DNA from: Dyella_A sp035685805
GTDB taxonomy: Bacteria; Pseudomonadota; Gammaproteobacteria; Xanthomonadales; Rhodanobacteraceae
NCBI RefSeq assembly: GCF_035685805.1
Contig: NZ_DASSAB010000035.1
Coordinates: forward strand, 53,022 to 117,021
Reading direction: 5' to 3'
Length of the DNA stretch: 64,000 bases
In this document: positions 44,554 through 53,333 of the stretch, one piece after another
Numbering within the stretch: the first letter of the stretch is position 1
How the letters are laid out: the number at the start of each line of letters is the position of its first letter
Notes under the pieces: model-generated
Told to the model about the DNA's origin: nothing
What the model saw: only the letters and a program-made list of their open reading frames with translations
The model's database searches: none
Made by a program: the position numbers and the translations under genes

Positions 44554-45092
44554 GACGATTTCTCCGAAAGCGCCGCGATCGCCGGCTTGAGTTCCTTCTC
44601 GATCACCTCGGGCGTGAACGGCCCGATGTGCTTGTAGCGAATGACGCCCTGCGCATCGATCAGGAAGCTCTCGGGCGCGGCATAGACGCCGAAATCGATC
44701 GCGGTCTTGCCGCTCAGGTCGGCCATCAGCACCTCGTAGGGATTGCCGTGGCGGGCCAGCCACGCCTTTGCGTCCGCCGGCTGGTCCTTGTAGTTGTAGC
44801 CGACCAGGGTAACGCCGAGCGTGGGGGCCTCCGCCTGCAGCAGCGGGTGCTCCACGCCGCACTCGATGCACCAGCTGGCGAACACATTCAACAGGTAGGG
44901 TTTGCCCAGCAGGCTGGCCTTGGTGACGGTGCGTTCGGGTGCGTCGAGCTCGGGCAATGCGAACGCAGGTGCGGGCTTGTCGATCAGCGGCGAAGGGATG
45001 GCGGTCTGGTCGTGATGACTGTTCCACCAGATGCCGAACCCGAACAGGCCACACAGCGCAAGGAAAGCGACGAAAGGCAGCAGCCGGCTCAT
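44550..45092 (-). CDS. ccmG: Thiol:disulfide interchange protein CcmG/DsbE
   Basis: A periplasmic membrane-anchored thioredoxin that reduces the apocytochrome c or CcmH disulfide. The product of 180 residues has one N-terminal helix (about 4-23) and a thioredoxin fold with VFASWCIECGVEHP (Cys75, Cys78), GYNYKDQ and the cis-proline loop YAAPESFLID. The residues between the cysteines (Ile-Glu) differ from the Pro-Thr of E. coli CcmG. Overlaps ccmF and ccmH by 4 bases on each side. Confidence 0.93.
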   Translation of the reverse strand: MSRLLPFVAFLALCGLFGFGIWWNSHHDQTAIPSPLIDKPAPAFALPELDAPERTVTKASLLGKPYLLNVFASWCIECGVEHPLLQAEAPTLGVTLVGYNYKDQPADAKAWLARHGNPYEVLMADLSGKTAIDFGVYAAPESFLIDAQGVIRYKHIGPFTPEVIEKELKPAIAALSEKSS

Positions 45093-47071
45093 GCGCGGGA
45101 CTCGCGGGCCGTTGCCAGCGGCAGCGCGGCAGCCTCGGACGACTCGCTCTTGCGGCGCACGCGGAAGCGGCGATCGGCCGCGGCCAGGAAGCCACCCAGC
45201 ATCATGAAGAGCCCGCCGGCCCAGAGCCAGCGGATGAACGGCTTGTAGTAAAGCCTCATGGCCCATGCGCCAGCCGGATTGCTGGCATCCATCGGATCGC
45301 CGAGCGCCACGTAGAGGTCGCGGGTGAAACCCGGATCAATCGCCGACTCGGTCTGCACCTGCTCGCGGGTGTAGGTGCGCTTCTGCGGGTGCATCACGGC
45401 GAGCGTCTCGCCGTTGCGGATTACGCTCACGGTGCCCTGGCTGCCGCGCCAGTTCGGGCCGCTGGTCTGCTTCACACCATCGAAGCGGAACGCATACGCG
45501 CCCACCGTCTGCACGTCGCCGGGCGCCATGCGAACGTCACGGGTCACGCTGAGCGATTCGGACAGCAGCACGCCCACCAGGAACACGCCCAGGCCGAAGT
45601 GCGCCAGCAGCATGCCGCCCATCTCCGCCGGATAGCGACGTCCCCGCGGCATCTCGCGGAAGCGCTTGTAGACGTACAGCAGGGTGCCCACCGCGCACCA
45701 CACGGCAGCCGCTACGCCGGCAATCGCCTTGAGCTGTCCATGCACGAACACGGCCGCCACCAGCGCGCAGGCCACGGCGCCGATGCCTGCGCGCAGCGCG
45801 ATAGCGCGCAGCACGCCACCCTCGCCGCGGCCCCAGCGCAGGAACGGGCCGAACGGCAGCAGCAGCACCACCGGCACCATCAGCAGCGTGAACAGGAAGC
45901 CGAAGTACGGCGGGCCCACCGAGATGCGTCCGAGATTGAAAGCATCGCCGATCAACGGAAACAGCGTGCCGAGCAGCACCATCGCTGCGGCGACGGTGAA
46001 CATCAGGTTGCCCACGAGGATGGCGGACTCGCGCGACACCGGCGCAAACGCCTTGCCGCCGGCCACCTTCGGCGCCCGCAGCGCGTACAGCAGCAACGAG
46101 CCGCCCACCACTACCAGCAGGAAGCACAGGATGAAAAGCCCGCGGCGCGGGTCCGAGGCGAACGCGTGGACCGAGGTCAGCACGCCCGAGCGAACCAGGA
46201 ACGTGCCCAGCAGGGACAGCGAGAACGCAAAGATCGACAGCAGGATGGTCCAGGCGCGCAGCGAGCCGCGTTTCTCCGTCACCGCCTGCGCGTGGATCAG
46301 CGCCGTGCCCACCAGCCAGGGCATGAAGCTGGCGTTTTCGACCGGATCCCAGAACCACCAGCCGCCCCAGCCCAGCTCTGCGTAAGCCCACCAGCTGCCG
46401 GCGACGATCCCGGCGGTGAGGAAAGCCCACGCCACGTTGGTCCACGAGCGTGCCCAGCGCACCCAGGCCTGCTCCAGCTCGCCGCCCAGCAGTGCCGCGA
46501 TGGAGAACGCGAACGCCACCGAAAAACCGACGTAGCCCATGTAGATCACGGGCGGGTGGAAGGTCATGCCCGGGTCCTGCAGTACCGGGTTGAGGTCGCC
46601 GCCGTCCAGCGGCATCGGCAGCAGTCGCGCGAACGGGTTGGAGGTGAACAGGATGAAGGCCAGAAACCCCACCGCGATCAGCCCGAGCACCGCCAGCACG
46701 CGCGCCACGAACACCTCCGGCAGGTTGCGGCTCAGTGCCGCCACTGCCAGCGTCCACACGTTGAGGATGAATACCCACAACAGCATCGAGCCTTCGTGCG
46801 CGCCCCACACCGCCGCAATGCGGTAGTACCACGGCAGGGCGAGGTTGGAGTTGTCCGCCACGTAGGCGACGGAAAAGTCGAAGCGCAGGAAGGCCCAGAC
46901 CAGCAATGCGAACGCCACCAGCACGAACGCGGCCTGGCCCGCCGCGGCCGGACGCGCCACGGCGACCATGGCGCGGTTGCCGCGCCACGCGCCCAGCAGC
47001 GGAACGATGCTCTGAGCCAGGGCCAGCAGCAGGGCGAGGACGAGGGCGAGCTGGCCGAGTTCAGGGGTCAT
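45089..47071 (-). CDS. ccmF: Cytochrome c haem lyase subunit CcmF
   Basis: The core haem-ligation subunit: an integral membrane protein of 660 residues with many hydrophobic helices. The haem-handling WWD motif is GWGGWWFWDPVENASFMPWL; HPP and histidines in periplasmic loops (GAHEGSMLLW, MTFHPPVIY) are conserved. The C-terminal soluble part contains GGFLAAADRRFRVRRK. It starts 87 bases after ccmE, the largest gap inside the ccm run. Confidence 0.96.
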   Translation of the reverse strand: MTPELGQLALVLALLLALAQSIVPLLGAWRGNRAMVAVARPAAAGQAAFVLVAFALLVWAFLRFDFSVAYVADNSNLALPWYYRIAAVWGAHEGSMLLWVFILNVWTLAVAALSRNLPEVFVARVLAVLGLIAVGFLAFILFTSNPFARLLPMPLDGGDLNPVLQDPGMTFHPPVIYMGYVGFSVAFAFSIAALLGGELEQAWVRWARSWTNVAWAFLTAGIVAGSWWAYAELGWGGWWFWDPVENASFMPWLVGTALIHAQAVTEKRGSLRAWTILLSIFAFSLSLLGTFLVRSGVLTSVHAFASDPRRGLFILCFLLVVVGGSLLLYALRAPKVAGGKAFAPVSRESAILVGNLMFTVAAAMVLLGTLFPLIGDAFNLGRISVGPPYFGFLFTLLMVPVVLLLPFGPFLRWGRGEGGVLRAIALRAGIGAVACALVAAVFVHGQLKAIAGVAAAVWCAVGTLLYVYKRFREMPRGRRYPAEMGGMLLAHFGLGVFLVGVLLSESLSVTRDVRMAPGDVQTVGAYAFRFDGVKQTSGPNWRGSQGTVSVIRNGETLAVMHPQKRTYTREQVQTESAIDPGFTRDLYVALGDPMDASNPAGAWAMRLYYKPFIRWLWAGGLFMMLGGFLAAADRRFRVRRKSESSEAAALPLATARESRA

Positions 47072-47158
47072 GACGAAATACCGGGTGCGGGCCGCGCGAT
47101 GCGGCGGGGGTGCGACGGGAGCGGTAGTGCGCGTGCAGCTGGCAGCATGACGAACCGC

Positions 47159-47635
47159 TCAACGGCTGTCCGTGCCTTTCATGGCATCGTCGCCACCGGC
47201 CACTTTCTTGCCCTCATGCGCCTTGGCCATCGCGTCCTTGAGTTCCTGGGGCATGTAGGTCTCGTCGTGCTTGGCCAGTACTTCGGTAGCGACAAAGTGC
47301 GCATTGTCCATGTGCCCGGTGGCGATCACCGACTGGTTGTCGCGAAACAGGTCCGGCAGGATGCCGGTGTATTCGACCGGCATCGCGCCGTTCGCGTCGA
47401 TCACCGTGAAGGTCACCTTCAGCGAGTCGCCTGCTTTCTGGATCGAGCCCTGCTTGACCATGCCGCCCAGGCGAAAGGTTTTGTAGCCGCTGGCTTCGCC
47501 GGACTGCACCTGACTCGGGGTGAGCAGATAGTTCATGTTCTGCTGCAGCGCGAACACGGTCAGGCCGGAGGCCACGGCGGCGGCGGCCAGGACCAGGACA
47601 ACGATGATGAGCCGACGTTTGCGGGTGGGGTTCAT
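47159..47635 (-). CDS. ccmE: Haem chaperone CcmE
   Basis: CcmE holds haem covalently in the periplasm and passes it to CcmF. The product of 158 residues has an N-terminal anchor (about 8-30, after a basic RKRR), an OB-fold domain and the haem-binding motif LAKHDETYMP with His123 and Tyr127 (H-x3-Y). The tail is flexible and charged. The ATG at 47635 begins MNPTRKRRL, the standard start. Confidence 0.96.
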   Translation of the reverse strand: MNPTRKRRLIIVVLVLAAAAVASGLTVFALQQNMNYLLTPSQVQSGEASGYKTFRLGGMVKQGSIQKAGDSLKVTFTVIDANGAMPVEYTGILPDLFRDNQSVIATGHMDNAHFVATEVLAKHDETYMPQELKDAMAKAHEGKKVAGGDDAMKGTDSR

Positions 47636-47655
47636 GGGACTGCTCGGACGAATGA

Positions 47656-47859
47656 TCAGGGGCGCTCGGGCGCCGTCGGGCTGGCGCCGTCGCGGTTGTG
47701 CCGCGCGGCCTGTCGCGCGATCCGCGCGCGCAGCTCGCGCAGCAGCCGGCGCCGGCGCATGGTCGGGGCGATGGCATCGGCCAGCAGCACCAGCAGGAAC
47801 ACTGCATACGACGGCCACACGTAGGCGGCATAGCCACCCATGGCGAAGAAATCGCTCAT
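47656..47859 (-). CDS. ccmD: Haem exporter accessory protein CcmD
   Basis: A small membrane protein (67 residues) that helps release holo-CcmE from the CcmABC complex. It has the family pattern: MSDFFAMGGYAAYVWPSYAV, one membrane helix, then a basic MRRRRLLRELRAR region. Its start overlaps the ccmC stop by 4 bases. The last 17 residues are unconserved. Confidence 0.92.
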   Translation of the reverse strand: MSDFFAMGGYAAYVWPSYAVFLLVLLADAIAPTMRRRRLLRELRARIARQAARHNRDGASPTAPERP

Positions 47860-48614
47860 GCGCGGCCCTCAGTGATGGCGATCTGGCGAACCCATTCCTT
47901 GCCGCTCTCCAACGCCAGCAGGTCGGTGCGCGCGCGGGCGAACAGGCTGGCGAGGTAATAGCACTTGGTGGCAACCATCATGGTCAGCAGCGGCCAGATC
48001 ATGGCATCGCTCATGCTCGAGGGCCCCAGCAGACGCACGGTGGAGCCCTGATGCAGGGTGTTCCACCAGTTCACCGAAAAATGCACGATCGGCACGTTGA
48101 TGATGCCGATCAGCGCCAGGAACGCGGCGGCGCGGGCACCTTGCCGGCGGTCCTCGAACGCGTGGTACAGCCCCAGCACGCCCAGATACAGGAACAGCAG
48201 CACCAGTTCAGAGGTAAGGCGCGCGTCCCAGGTCCACCAGGTGCCCCACATCCGGATGCCCCAGAGCGAGCCGGTGACCAGGGTGATCAGGGTGAACGCC
48301 GCACCGATCGGAGCGGACTCCATCGCCACCACCTCGGCCAGCTTGATCCGCCACACCAGCGCGATAAACGAGGCCACTGCCATCACGGCGTAGATGAACA
48401 GCGCCATCCACGCACTGGGAACGTGCACGAAAATGATGCGGTAGTCGTCACCCTGCTGGTAATCCGGCGGTGCCAGCACCAGGCCGCCGTACAGCGCAAT
48501 CGCGCCCAGCAGCAGCGCAAGCGCCAGCATCCATGGGCGCAGTGCCCCGGCGAATCGGTAGAAGGTCGGCGGCGAGCCGAGCCGGTGCAACCAGAGCGGA
48601 ATCCAGCTGGACAT
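47856..48614 (-). CDS. ccmC: Haem exporter protein CcmC
   Basis: A six-helix membrane protein that attaches haem to CcmE. The product of 252 residues has the WWD motif in MWGTWWTWDARLTSEL, and conserved histidines in IIFVHVPSAWM and IVHFSVNWWNTLHQG. The ATG at 48614 gives MSSWIPLWLHRLGSP. It starts 5 bases after the ccmB stop. Confidence 0.95.
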   Translation of the reverse strand: MSSWIPLWLHRLGSPPTFYRFAGALRPWMLALALLLGAIALYGGLVLAPPDYQQGDDYRIIFVHVPSAWMALFIYAVMAVASFIALVWRIKLAEVVAMESAPIGAAFTLITLVTGSLWGIRMWGTWWTWDARLTSELVLLFLYLGVLGLYHAFEDRRQGARAAAFLALIGIINVPIVHFSVNWWNTLHQGSTVRLLGPSSMSDAMIWPLLTMMVATKCYYLASLFARARTDLLALESGKEWVRQIAITEGRA

Positions 48615-48619
48615 AGACG

Positions 48620-49306
48620 TTACGCGTCCAAGGCAATACGGAGGGCGACAGCGCAGGCCAGCGGTGCGAGCACCAGGGTCAGCGCCAGTGCGGCGCCCAG
48701 CCAGGCGATCGGGGCGACCCAGGGCAGGCCCTGTTGAGCCGCGGAAATCGCACCGGCGGCAAAGATGACCACGGGCACGCAAAGCGGCAGCAACATCAGG
48801 GCGAGCAGCATACCAGAGCGTCGCGTGCCGGCCGTCAGCGCCACCAGCACGGCGCCGAGCAGACTGAGCATGGGCGTGGACAGAACCAGGGCGAGCAGCA
48901 TCACCGGCATGATGGCCGCAGGCAGCTGCAGCATGCTCGCCAATACCGGCGCGATCACGATCAGCGGCAATGCGGTGGTGAGCCAATGGGCGAGGATCTT
49001 CATGCCCAGCATCAGCGCCAGCGGCTGCGGCGCCAGCACCAGTTGCTCCAGCGAACCGTCCTCGATGTCGCTGCGGAACATGCCGTCCAGCGCAAGCAGC
49101 ATGGCCAGCAGTACTGTCACCAGCACCGCGCCGCCGGCGATTCGCTGCAGCAGGGCGTTGTCCGGACCCAGCGCGAACGGGAAAAGCGTGGTCACGATCA
49201 GCGCATAGAGCACCGGCATGGCGATATCGCCACGGCGACGCCAGGCCAGCGTGAGGTCTCGCCGCAACACGGCGGCGCAGGCGCGCGACAGGGGAGCGCG
49301 GCTCAT
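48620..49306 (-). CDS. ccmB: Haem exporter permease CcmB
   Basis: The membrane subunit of the CcmABCD ABC complex. The product of 228 residues has six hydrophobic helices and the family motifs RRDLTLAWRRRGDI and DGMFRSDIEDGSLEQL. Its start overlaps the ccmA stop by 4 bases. Confidence 0.94.
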   Translation of the reverse strand: MSRAPLSRACAAVLRRDLTLAWRRRGDIAMPVLYALIVTTLFPFALGPDNALLQRIAGGAVLVTVLLAMLLALDGMFRSDIEDGSLEQLVLAPQPLALMLGMKILAHWLTTALPLIVIAPVLASMLQLPAAIMPVMLLALVLSTPMLSLLGAVLVALTAGTRRSGMLLALMLLPLCVPVVIFAAGAISAAQQGLPWVAPIAWLGAALALTLVLAPLACAVALRIALDA

Positions 49307-49932
49307 GCGTGCATCCGGATGCGCTGCGGTTCGCCGCCGTGGAAGCCGACCGCGCCGTGGCTGGTCACCAGGGCTGCACCGCCGGCGTCCAGATGCCGCC
49401 CCAGCAACTCGTTGACCAGGGCAATGCCATGGCGATCCAGGTTGGCGTAGGGCTCGTCGAGCAGCCAGAGGCGCGCCGGCAGCAGCACCAGCCGCGCCAG
49501 CGCCACCCGTTTTTTCTGCCCTGCGGAAAGCTGGCGCACCGGCTCGTCCTCGAACCCGGCCAGTCCCACCGCCTGCAAGGTGAGGTCGGGAGCCAGCCCG
49601 CCCACGCAGCCGTGCAGGCCGATCGCCACGCGCAGGTTCTCGCGGGCGGTAAGGTCGCCCTTGAGCCCCAACTGGTGACCCATGAAGACGATCTCGCCCT
49701 GGCAGGCATCACGATCGAGGGGCTTGCCGCACCACAGCAGCTCGCCCTCGTCCACATGCAGCAGGCCGGCAAGCACGCGCATCAGGGTGGTCTTGCCGCT
49801 GCCGTTGTCACCTTCCACGAGAGCCAGCTCGCCCGCGCGCAACCGGAACTGCAGCGGGCCGAACACGGGTTCGTCCTGGCGGTGGAAGCTCAGTGCGCGA
49901 GCTTCCAGCAGGGGGAGGGCGGCGGCGGTCAT
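49303..49932 (-). CDS. ccmA: Haem exporter ATPase CcmA
   Basis: The ATPase that drives release of holo-CcmE. The product of 209 residues has Walker A (GDNGSGKTTLMR), the ABC signature (RQLSAGQKKRVALARL), Walker B (LWLLDEPYANLD) and the H-loop (VTSHGAVG). First of the ccm genes; the DUF3293 gene ends 100 bases upstream, so a promoter could lie between, although none is obvious. Confidence 0.95.
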   Translation of the reverse strand: MTAAALPLLEARALSFHRQDEPVFGPLQFRLRAGELALVEGDNGSGKTTLMRVLAGLLHVDEGELLWCGKPLDRDACQGEIVFMGHQLGLKGDLTARENLRVAIGLHGCVGGLAPDLTLQAVGLAGFEDEPVRQLSAGQKKRVALARLVLLPARLWLLDEPYANLDRHGIALVNELLGRHLDAGGAALVTSHGAVGFHGGEPQRIRMHA

Positions 49933-50032
49933 CCGGTCAATTGTCCGCAATGCCTGCCCGGCTTGTCCATGTGGCGCGCTGTCGCCGAAACCGTGCGCCG
50001 GGCCAGCCGCGCGGCTATCGGCGTCGGCCGGA

Positions 50033-50452
50033 TCACCTGGGGTAACGCACCCAGCGCAGCTGCGAGCGGCCGGACCCGACGCCGACCAGGTACGCCAGCT
50101 GCCGATAGCGTCGGCCGAGCCGGTCCAGCGTGCGCGCATCGAGCCCGGCCACGAACAGGCTCGGCTCCTTCCAGTCGCCGCGGCCGACGCCGATCGCCGG
50201 TCGCAGCCACAGCAATGCCGGTTCGGCGCGCAGATCCGCCAGCAGCGCCCGTTGCGCGGCCCGGTTGAACGCGCGTGGAGCACGAAGGGACATCGGGTTC
50301 CAGCCGGTGATCACGCCCCAGGGATGGGTCCCCACGCGTGTCTGCAGAGATGCCGGAAGCGGCGTGTCGACGTGGATGACGGCGCTGCCGCCCGTGCTCA
50401 GCCGAACGTGGTAGTCGGTCTGGCGATAGCTTTCCTCCAGCGTCTCATCCAC
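50033..50452 (-). CDS. DUF3293 family protein
   Basis: The product of 139 residues has the DUF3293 pattern: YRQTDYHVRL, WGVITGWNPMS, then GRGDWKEPSLFVAGLD and RRYRQLAYLVG. Function is unknown; members are small cytoplasmic proteins of proteobacteria. Its ATG overlaps the end of kmo by 8 bases, so it is probably co-translated with it. Confidence 0.8.
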   Translation of the reverse strand: MDETLEESYRQTDYHVRLSTGGSAVIHVDTPLPASLQTRVGTHPWGVITGWNPMSLRAPRAFNRAAQRALLADLRAEPALLWLRPAIGVGRGDWKEPSLFVAGLDARTLDRLGRRYRQLAYLVGVGSGRSQLRWVRYPR

Positions 50453-51818
50453 GAACGACGTTCACCAGCGGTGGCAGTGCGGTCGTGAGCGCGGCAACGG
50501 CGCTTTCCGTCGAGACCTCACCGGCGGTGCCGGCGCGCTCGATCAGCTGGTCGAGCACGGCATCCTGCGCGCGTGCACGTTCCAGCGCATAGGCGTAAGG
50601 CAGGCGGGTGAAGGTGACCATGCGATAGCGGGTCATGAACTGCGTGGGCGCGGCGTCGGCCAGCCTGGCGCCCAGGGCGCGTCGGGCGAGGTAGCGTGGA
50701 TCGGCGACCGAGTCGCGCATCTCAATGTAGTTCTCCAGCGCCATCGCTGCGATGGCGTCGGCGTTGGGCTTGCGCCGCTGCTGGAAGCTGGCGAAAGCCG
50801 TGCCCGGGTCAGCCGGATGCTCGGCGAGCAGGTCGGCGAGTTCGACCGCGTCTTCCAGGCCGCAGTTCATGCCCTGACCATGGAATGGCACGATGGCGTG
50901 CGCAGCGTCGCCCAGCAGCACCGCGCGATCGTCCAGGTGCCACCGGTCGAGGTAGAGCGTGTAGAGGTTGGGCGCGGGATGCGCGGCGAAGTCCTCGTCG
51001 AAACGGGGCATCAGCGGCAGGAGGTCGGCGAACTGCGTCTGGAACAACTGCCGTGCGCTCGGCGCGTCGGGCACCGTCGCGAAGCTCGGGAACGGACCGA
51101 CCCCGGGCAGGAACAGCGTTACCGTGAAGCTGCCCTCCGGATTGGGCAGGGCGATGCACATGTAACCGCCCCGCGGCCAGATGTGCAGGGCGTGCGGCTC
51201 CAGCGCAAAGGCGCCCGGCTCGCCGCTGGCCGGCGCGATCTCCAGTTCCTTGTAGGCGTGTCCGAGCGCCTCGACCCGTTCCCCCAGCGGGCGGTGCCGA
51301 TTCATTGCAGCGCGCACGGCGGACCCCGCACCGTCGGCCCCGATCAGTACCGAGAAGGCGTGATCGCGTTGCTCTCCGCTGCCGTCGGTGACGCGCATGC
51401 GCTGTGCAGCGAAGTCGACGTCACCCAGCGCGTGGCCGAAATGGAAACGCACCCCGGCCGTCTCGGCTGCATCCAGCGTCAGCATGTTGAGCACGCCCCG
51501 TGATACCGACCAGATCACTTCGCTGTCATCCATCCCGTAGCGCTGCAGCACCGGTGGAGCGGAGCCCACGTGCACCATGCGACCGCGCATCATCACCGCG
51601 TGCGCCAGCACCCGTTCGGCCAGCCCTGCCGTGCGAAGCGCGTGCAGGCCGCGCTCGGCCAGCGCCAGGTTGATCGAGCGGCCGGCTTCGTAGCCCGCCC
51701 GGCGCGGATCCGGACGCTTCTCGAACACGTCGACGACGAAGCCCCGCTGCGCAAGCAGATGCGCGAGCAAGGCGCCGACCAGGCCGCCGCCGGCAAGTGT
51801 GATGGTGGAAGAGGGCAA
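50445..51818 (-). CDS. kmo: Kynurenine 3-monooxygenase
   Basis: This FAD/NADPH enzyme hydroxylates kynurenine to 3-hydroxykynurenine in the tryptophan-to-quinolinate (NAD) route. The product of 457 residues has the FAD dinucleotide fold (TLAGGGLVGALLA), the KMO-specific GRSINLALAERG, and the second FAD motif LLGDAAHAIVPFHGQGMNCG. The only start that keeps the nucleotide-binding strand is the TTG at 51818, and no clear Shine-Dalgarno precedes it. No other kynurenine-pathway gene is in the window. Confidence 0.92.
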   Translation of the reverse strand: MPSSTITLAGGGLVGALLAHLLAQRGFVVDVFEKRPDPRRAGYEAGRSINLALAERGLHALRTAGLAERVLAHAVMMRGRMVHVGSAPPVLQRYGMDDSEVIWSVSRGVLNMLTLDAAETAGVRFHFGHALGDVDFAAQRMRVTDGSGEQRDHAFSVLIGADGAGSAVRAAMNRHRPLGERVEALGHAYKELEIAPASGEPGAFALEPHALHIWPRGGYMCIALPNPEGSFTVTLFLPGVGPFPSFATVPDAPSARQLFQTQFADLLPLMPRFDEDFAAHPAPNLYTLYLDRWHLDDRAVLLGDAAHAIVPFHGQGMNCGLEDAVELADLLAEHPADPGTAFASFQQRRKPNADAIAAMALENYIEMRDSVADPRYLARRALGARLADAAPTQFMTRYRMVTFTRLPYAYALERARAQDAVLDQLIERAGTAGEVSTESAVAALTTALPPLVNVVRG

Positions 51819-51898
51819 GGGCGGGTCCGGCGCGATCGGGCGAAGGGGAGAGGCCGACGAGGTACGTGGGCGGCGGCCTGGATCCGCCGCCGAGCGAC

Positions 51899-52645
51899 TC
51901 AGAAACTCATGAAATACCCGCCGTTGACCGGCAAGTTGGCACCGGTGATGTAGCCGGCATCATCGGCAGCGAGGAAACCCACCGCCCGCGCGATATCCGC
52001 CGGCGAGCCGAGCCGCCCCACCGGGATATCGGCCACGATCTGCGCACGGACCTCCGGCGCGACCGCCGCGACCATCGGTGTGTCGCAATAGCCGGGCGAC
52101 ACGGTGTTCACGGTGACTCCCTTGCGCGCGGTTTCGCGCGCCAGCGCCATTGTGAAACCGTGCACCCCGGCCTTGGCGGCCGAATAATTGGTCTGCCCGA
52201 ACTGGCCGGTCTGCCCGTTCACCGAGCTGAGATTGACGATGCGACCGAAGCCCCGCTGGGTCATCCCTTCGACCACCTGGCGGCAGGTGTTGAACATGCC
52301 GTCGAGGTTCACGCGCATCAGCTGGTGCCACTGTTCCGGCGACATCTTGCGCAGGCTGGCGTCGCGGGTGATGCCGGCGGCGTTGACGAGGATGTCGATG
52401 TCGCCGTGGCTCGCCTGTACCCGGTCGACCAGGGTGCGGCAGCTGTCGAAATCGCTCACGTCCACGGGGGCGAACGAGACGGCTCCGTCGAAGCTGGCCA
52501 TGTCGGACAGGAACGCCTCGACGCGGTCCTCGCGGGCAGCCAGATCCACGGCGATCACGCGGCGCCCGTCGCGTGCCAGGTGACGGCATATCTCTGTGCC
52601 GAGACCACCGATGCCGCCAGTGACGACGGCCAGTCGCTTGCTCAT
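51899..52645 (-). CDS. phaB: Acetoacetyl-CoA reductase (SDR)
   Basis: The product of 248 residues is a classical SDR: VTGGIGGLGTEICR cofactor loop, NAAGITRD, catalytic serine in VNLSSVNGQ and YSAAKAGVHGF. NGQTGQFGQTNYSAAK and NGGYFMSF at the C-terminus are typical of PhaB, which reduces acetoacetyl-CoA to (R)-3-hydroxybutyryl-CoA for polyhydroxybutyrate. The phaR gene lies directly upstream on the same strand. FabG is the main alternative, but the context favours PhaB. Confidence 0.88.
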   Translation of the reverse strand: MSKRLAVVTGGIGGLGTEICRHLARDGRRVIAVDLAAREDRVEAFLSDMASFDGAVSFAPVDVSDFDSCRTLVDRVQASHGDIDILVNAAGITRDASLRKMSPEQWHQLMRVNLDGMFNTCRQVVEGMTQRGFGRIVNLSSVNGQTGQFGQTNYSAAKAGVHGFTMALARETARKGVTVNTVSPGYCDTPMVAAVAPEVRAQIVADIPVGRLGSPADIARAVGFLAADDAGYITGANLPVNGGYFMSF

Positions 52646-52742
52646 GCTTGCTGGTCCTCAATGCCGCACGGCAGCACGTGCTGTGCTGCAGCGGTCAGCC
52701 CGGGAGAGGGCGGTCGGGACGGCGTGCGCGCGCCCCGGCGAT

Positions 52743-53246
52743 TCAGGCTTTCTTGCCGCCGCGTGGCGGCGTGCCCGGGGGAGCGGCGGCCGGCTTGGTC
52801 TGGGAAGCAGCGTCGAGAAACCCGCGCTGCATCGATTTCCAGGCGTCCATGTTGCGCTCGGTAAGATCGTTCACCATCGACCAGGGCGTCTGGCCCATGA
52901 GGCTGTTCAGCTGGGTGCGGAACTGCTGCTGCTGATCGAGGAATACCTGCAGGCTGCGCTCCAGGTACGGGCCCATGAATCCCTGCAGCGAGTCGCCGTA
53001 GAAGCGGATGATGTGGCTGAGCAACTGCGGCGAAAGCATCGGCTGACCCTTCTCCTCGTGCTCGGAGATGATCTGCAGCAGCACCGAGCGCGTGAGGTCT
53101 TCGCCGCTCTTGGCGTCGCGAACCTCGAAGGTTTCGCCGTCCAGCACCAACTGCCGGATCTCTTCCAGCGTGATGTAGCTGGAGATTTCCGTGTCGTAGA
53201 GCCGACGGTTCGGATACTTCTTGATGATGCGGAGTGTTTGTGCCAT
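52743..53246 (-). CDS. phaR: Polyhydroxyalkanoate synthesis repressor PhaR
   Basis: The product of 167 residues begins with the PHB/PHA accumulation regulator domain: IKKYPNRRLYDTEISSYITL and VLDGETFEVRDAKSGEDLTR, then a PHB_acc repeat (MLSPQLLSHIIRFYGDSLQ). PhaR binds DNA and PHA granules, repressing phasin and synthesis genes. The C-terminus is Pro/Gly/Lys-rich. No phaC synthase is in the window. Confidence 0.93.
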   Translation of the reverse strand: MAQTLRIIKKYPNRRLYDTEISSYITLEEIRQLVLDGETFEVRDAKSGEDLTRSVLLQIISEHEEKGQPMLSPQLLSHIIRFYGDSLQGFMGPYLERSLQVFLDQQQQFRTQLNSLMGQTPWSMVNDLTERNMDAWKSMQRGFLDAASQTKPAAAPPGTPPRGGKKA

Positions 53247-53333
53247 GCGCTGCAACGTAGCAGAAGGTATTGCGGCGCACCAGCGCGATTGCTGCACCCT
53301 GCGGTGCAGCAAAATCGTCGGCCGTCCTTGCGC

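Noticed and set aside
44939..47824. 961-codon frame antisense to ccmG-ccmF-ccmE
   Set aside because: Arg/Gln/His-rich translation without domains; the opposite strand has unmistakable ccm genes.
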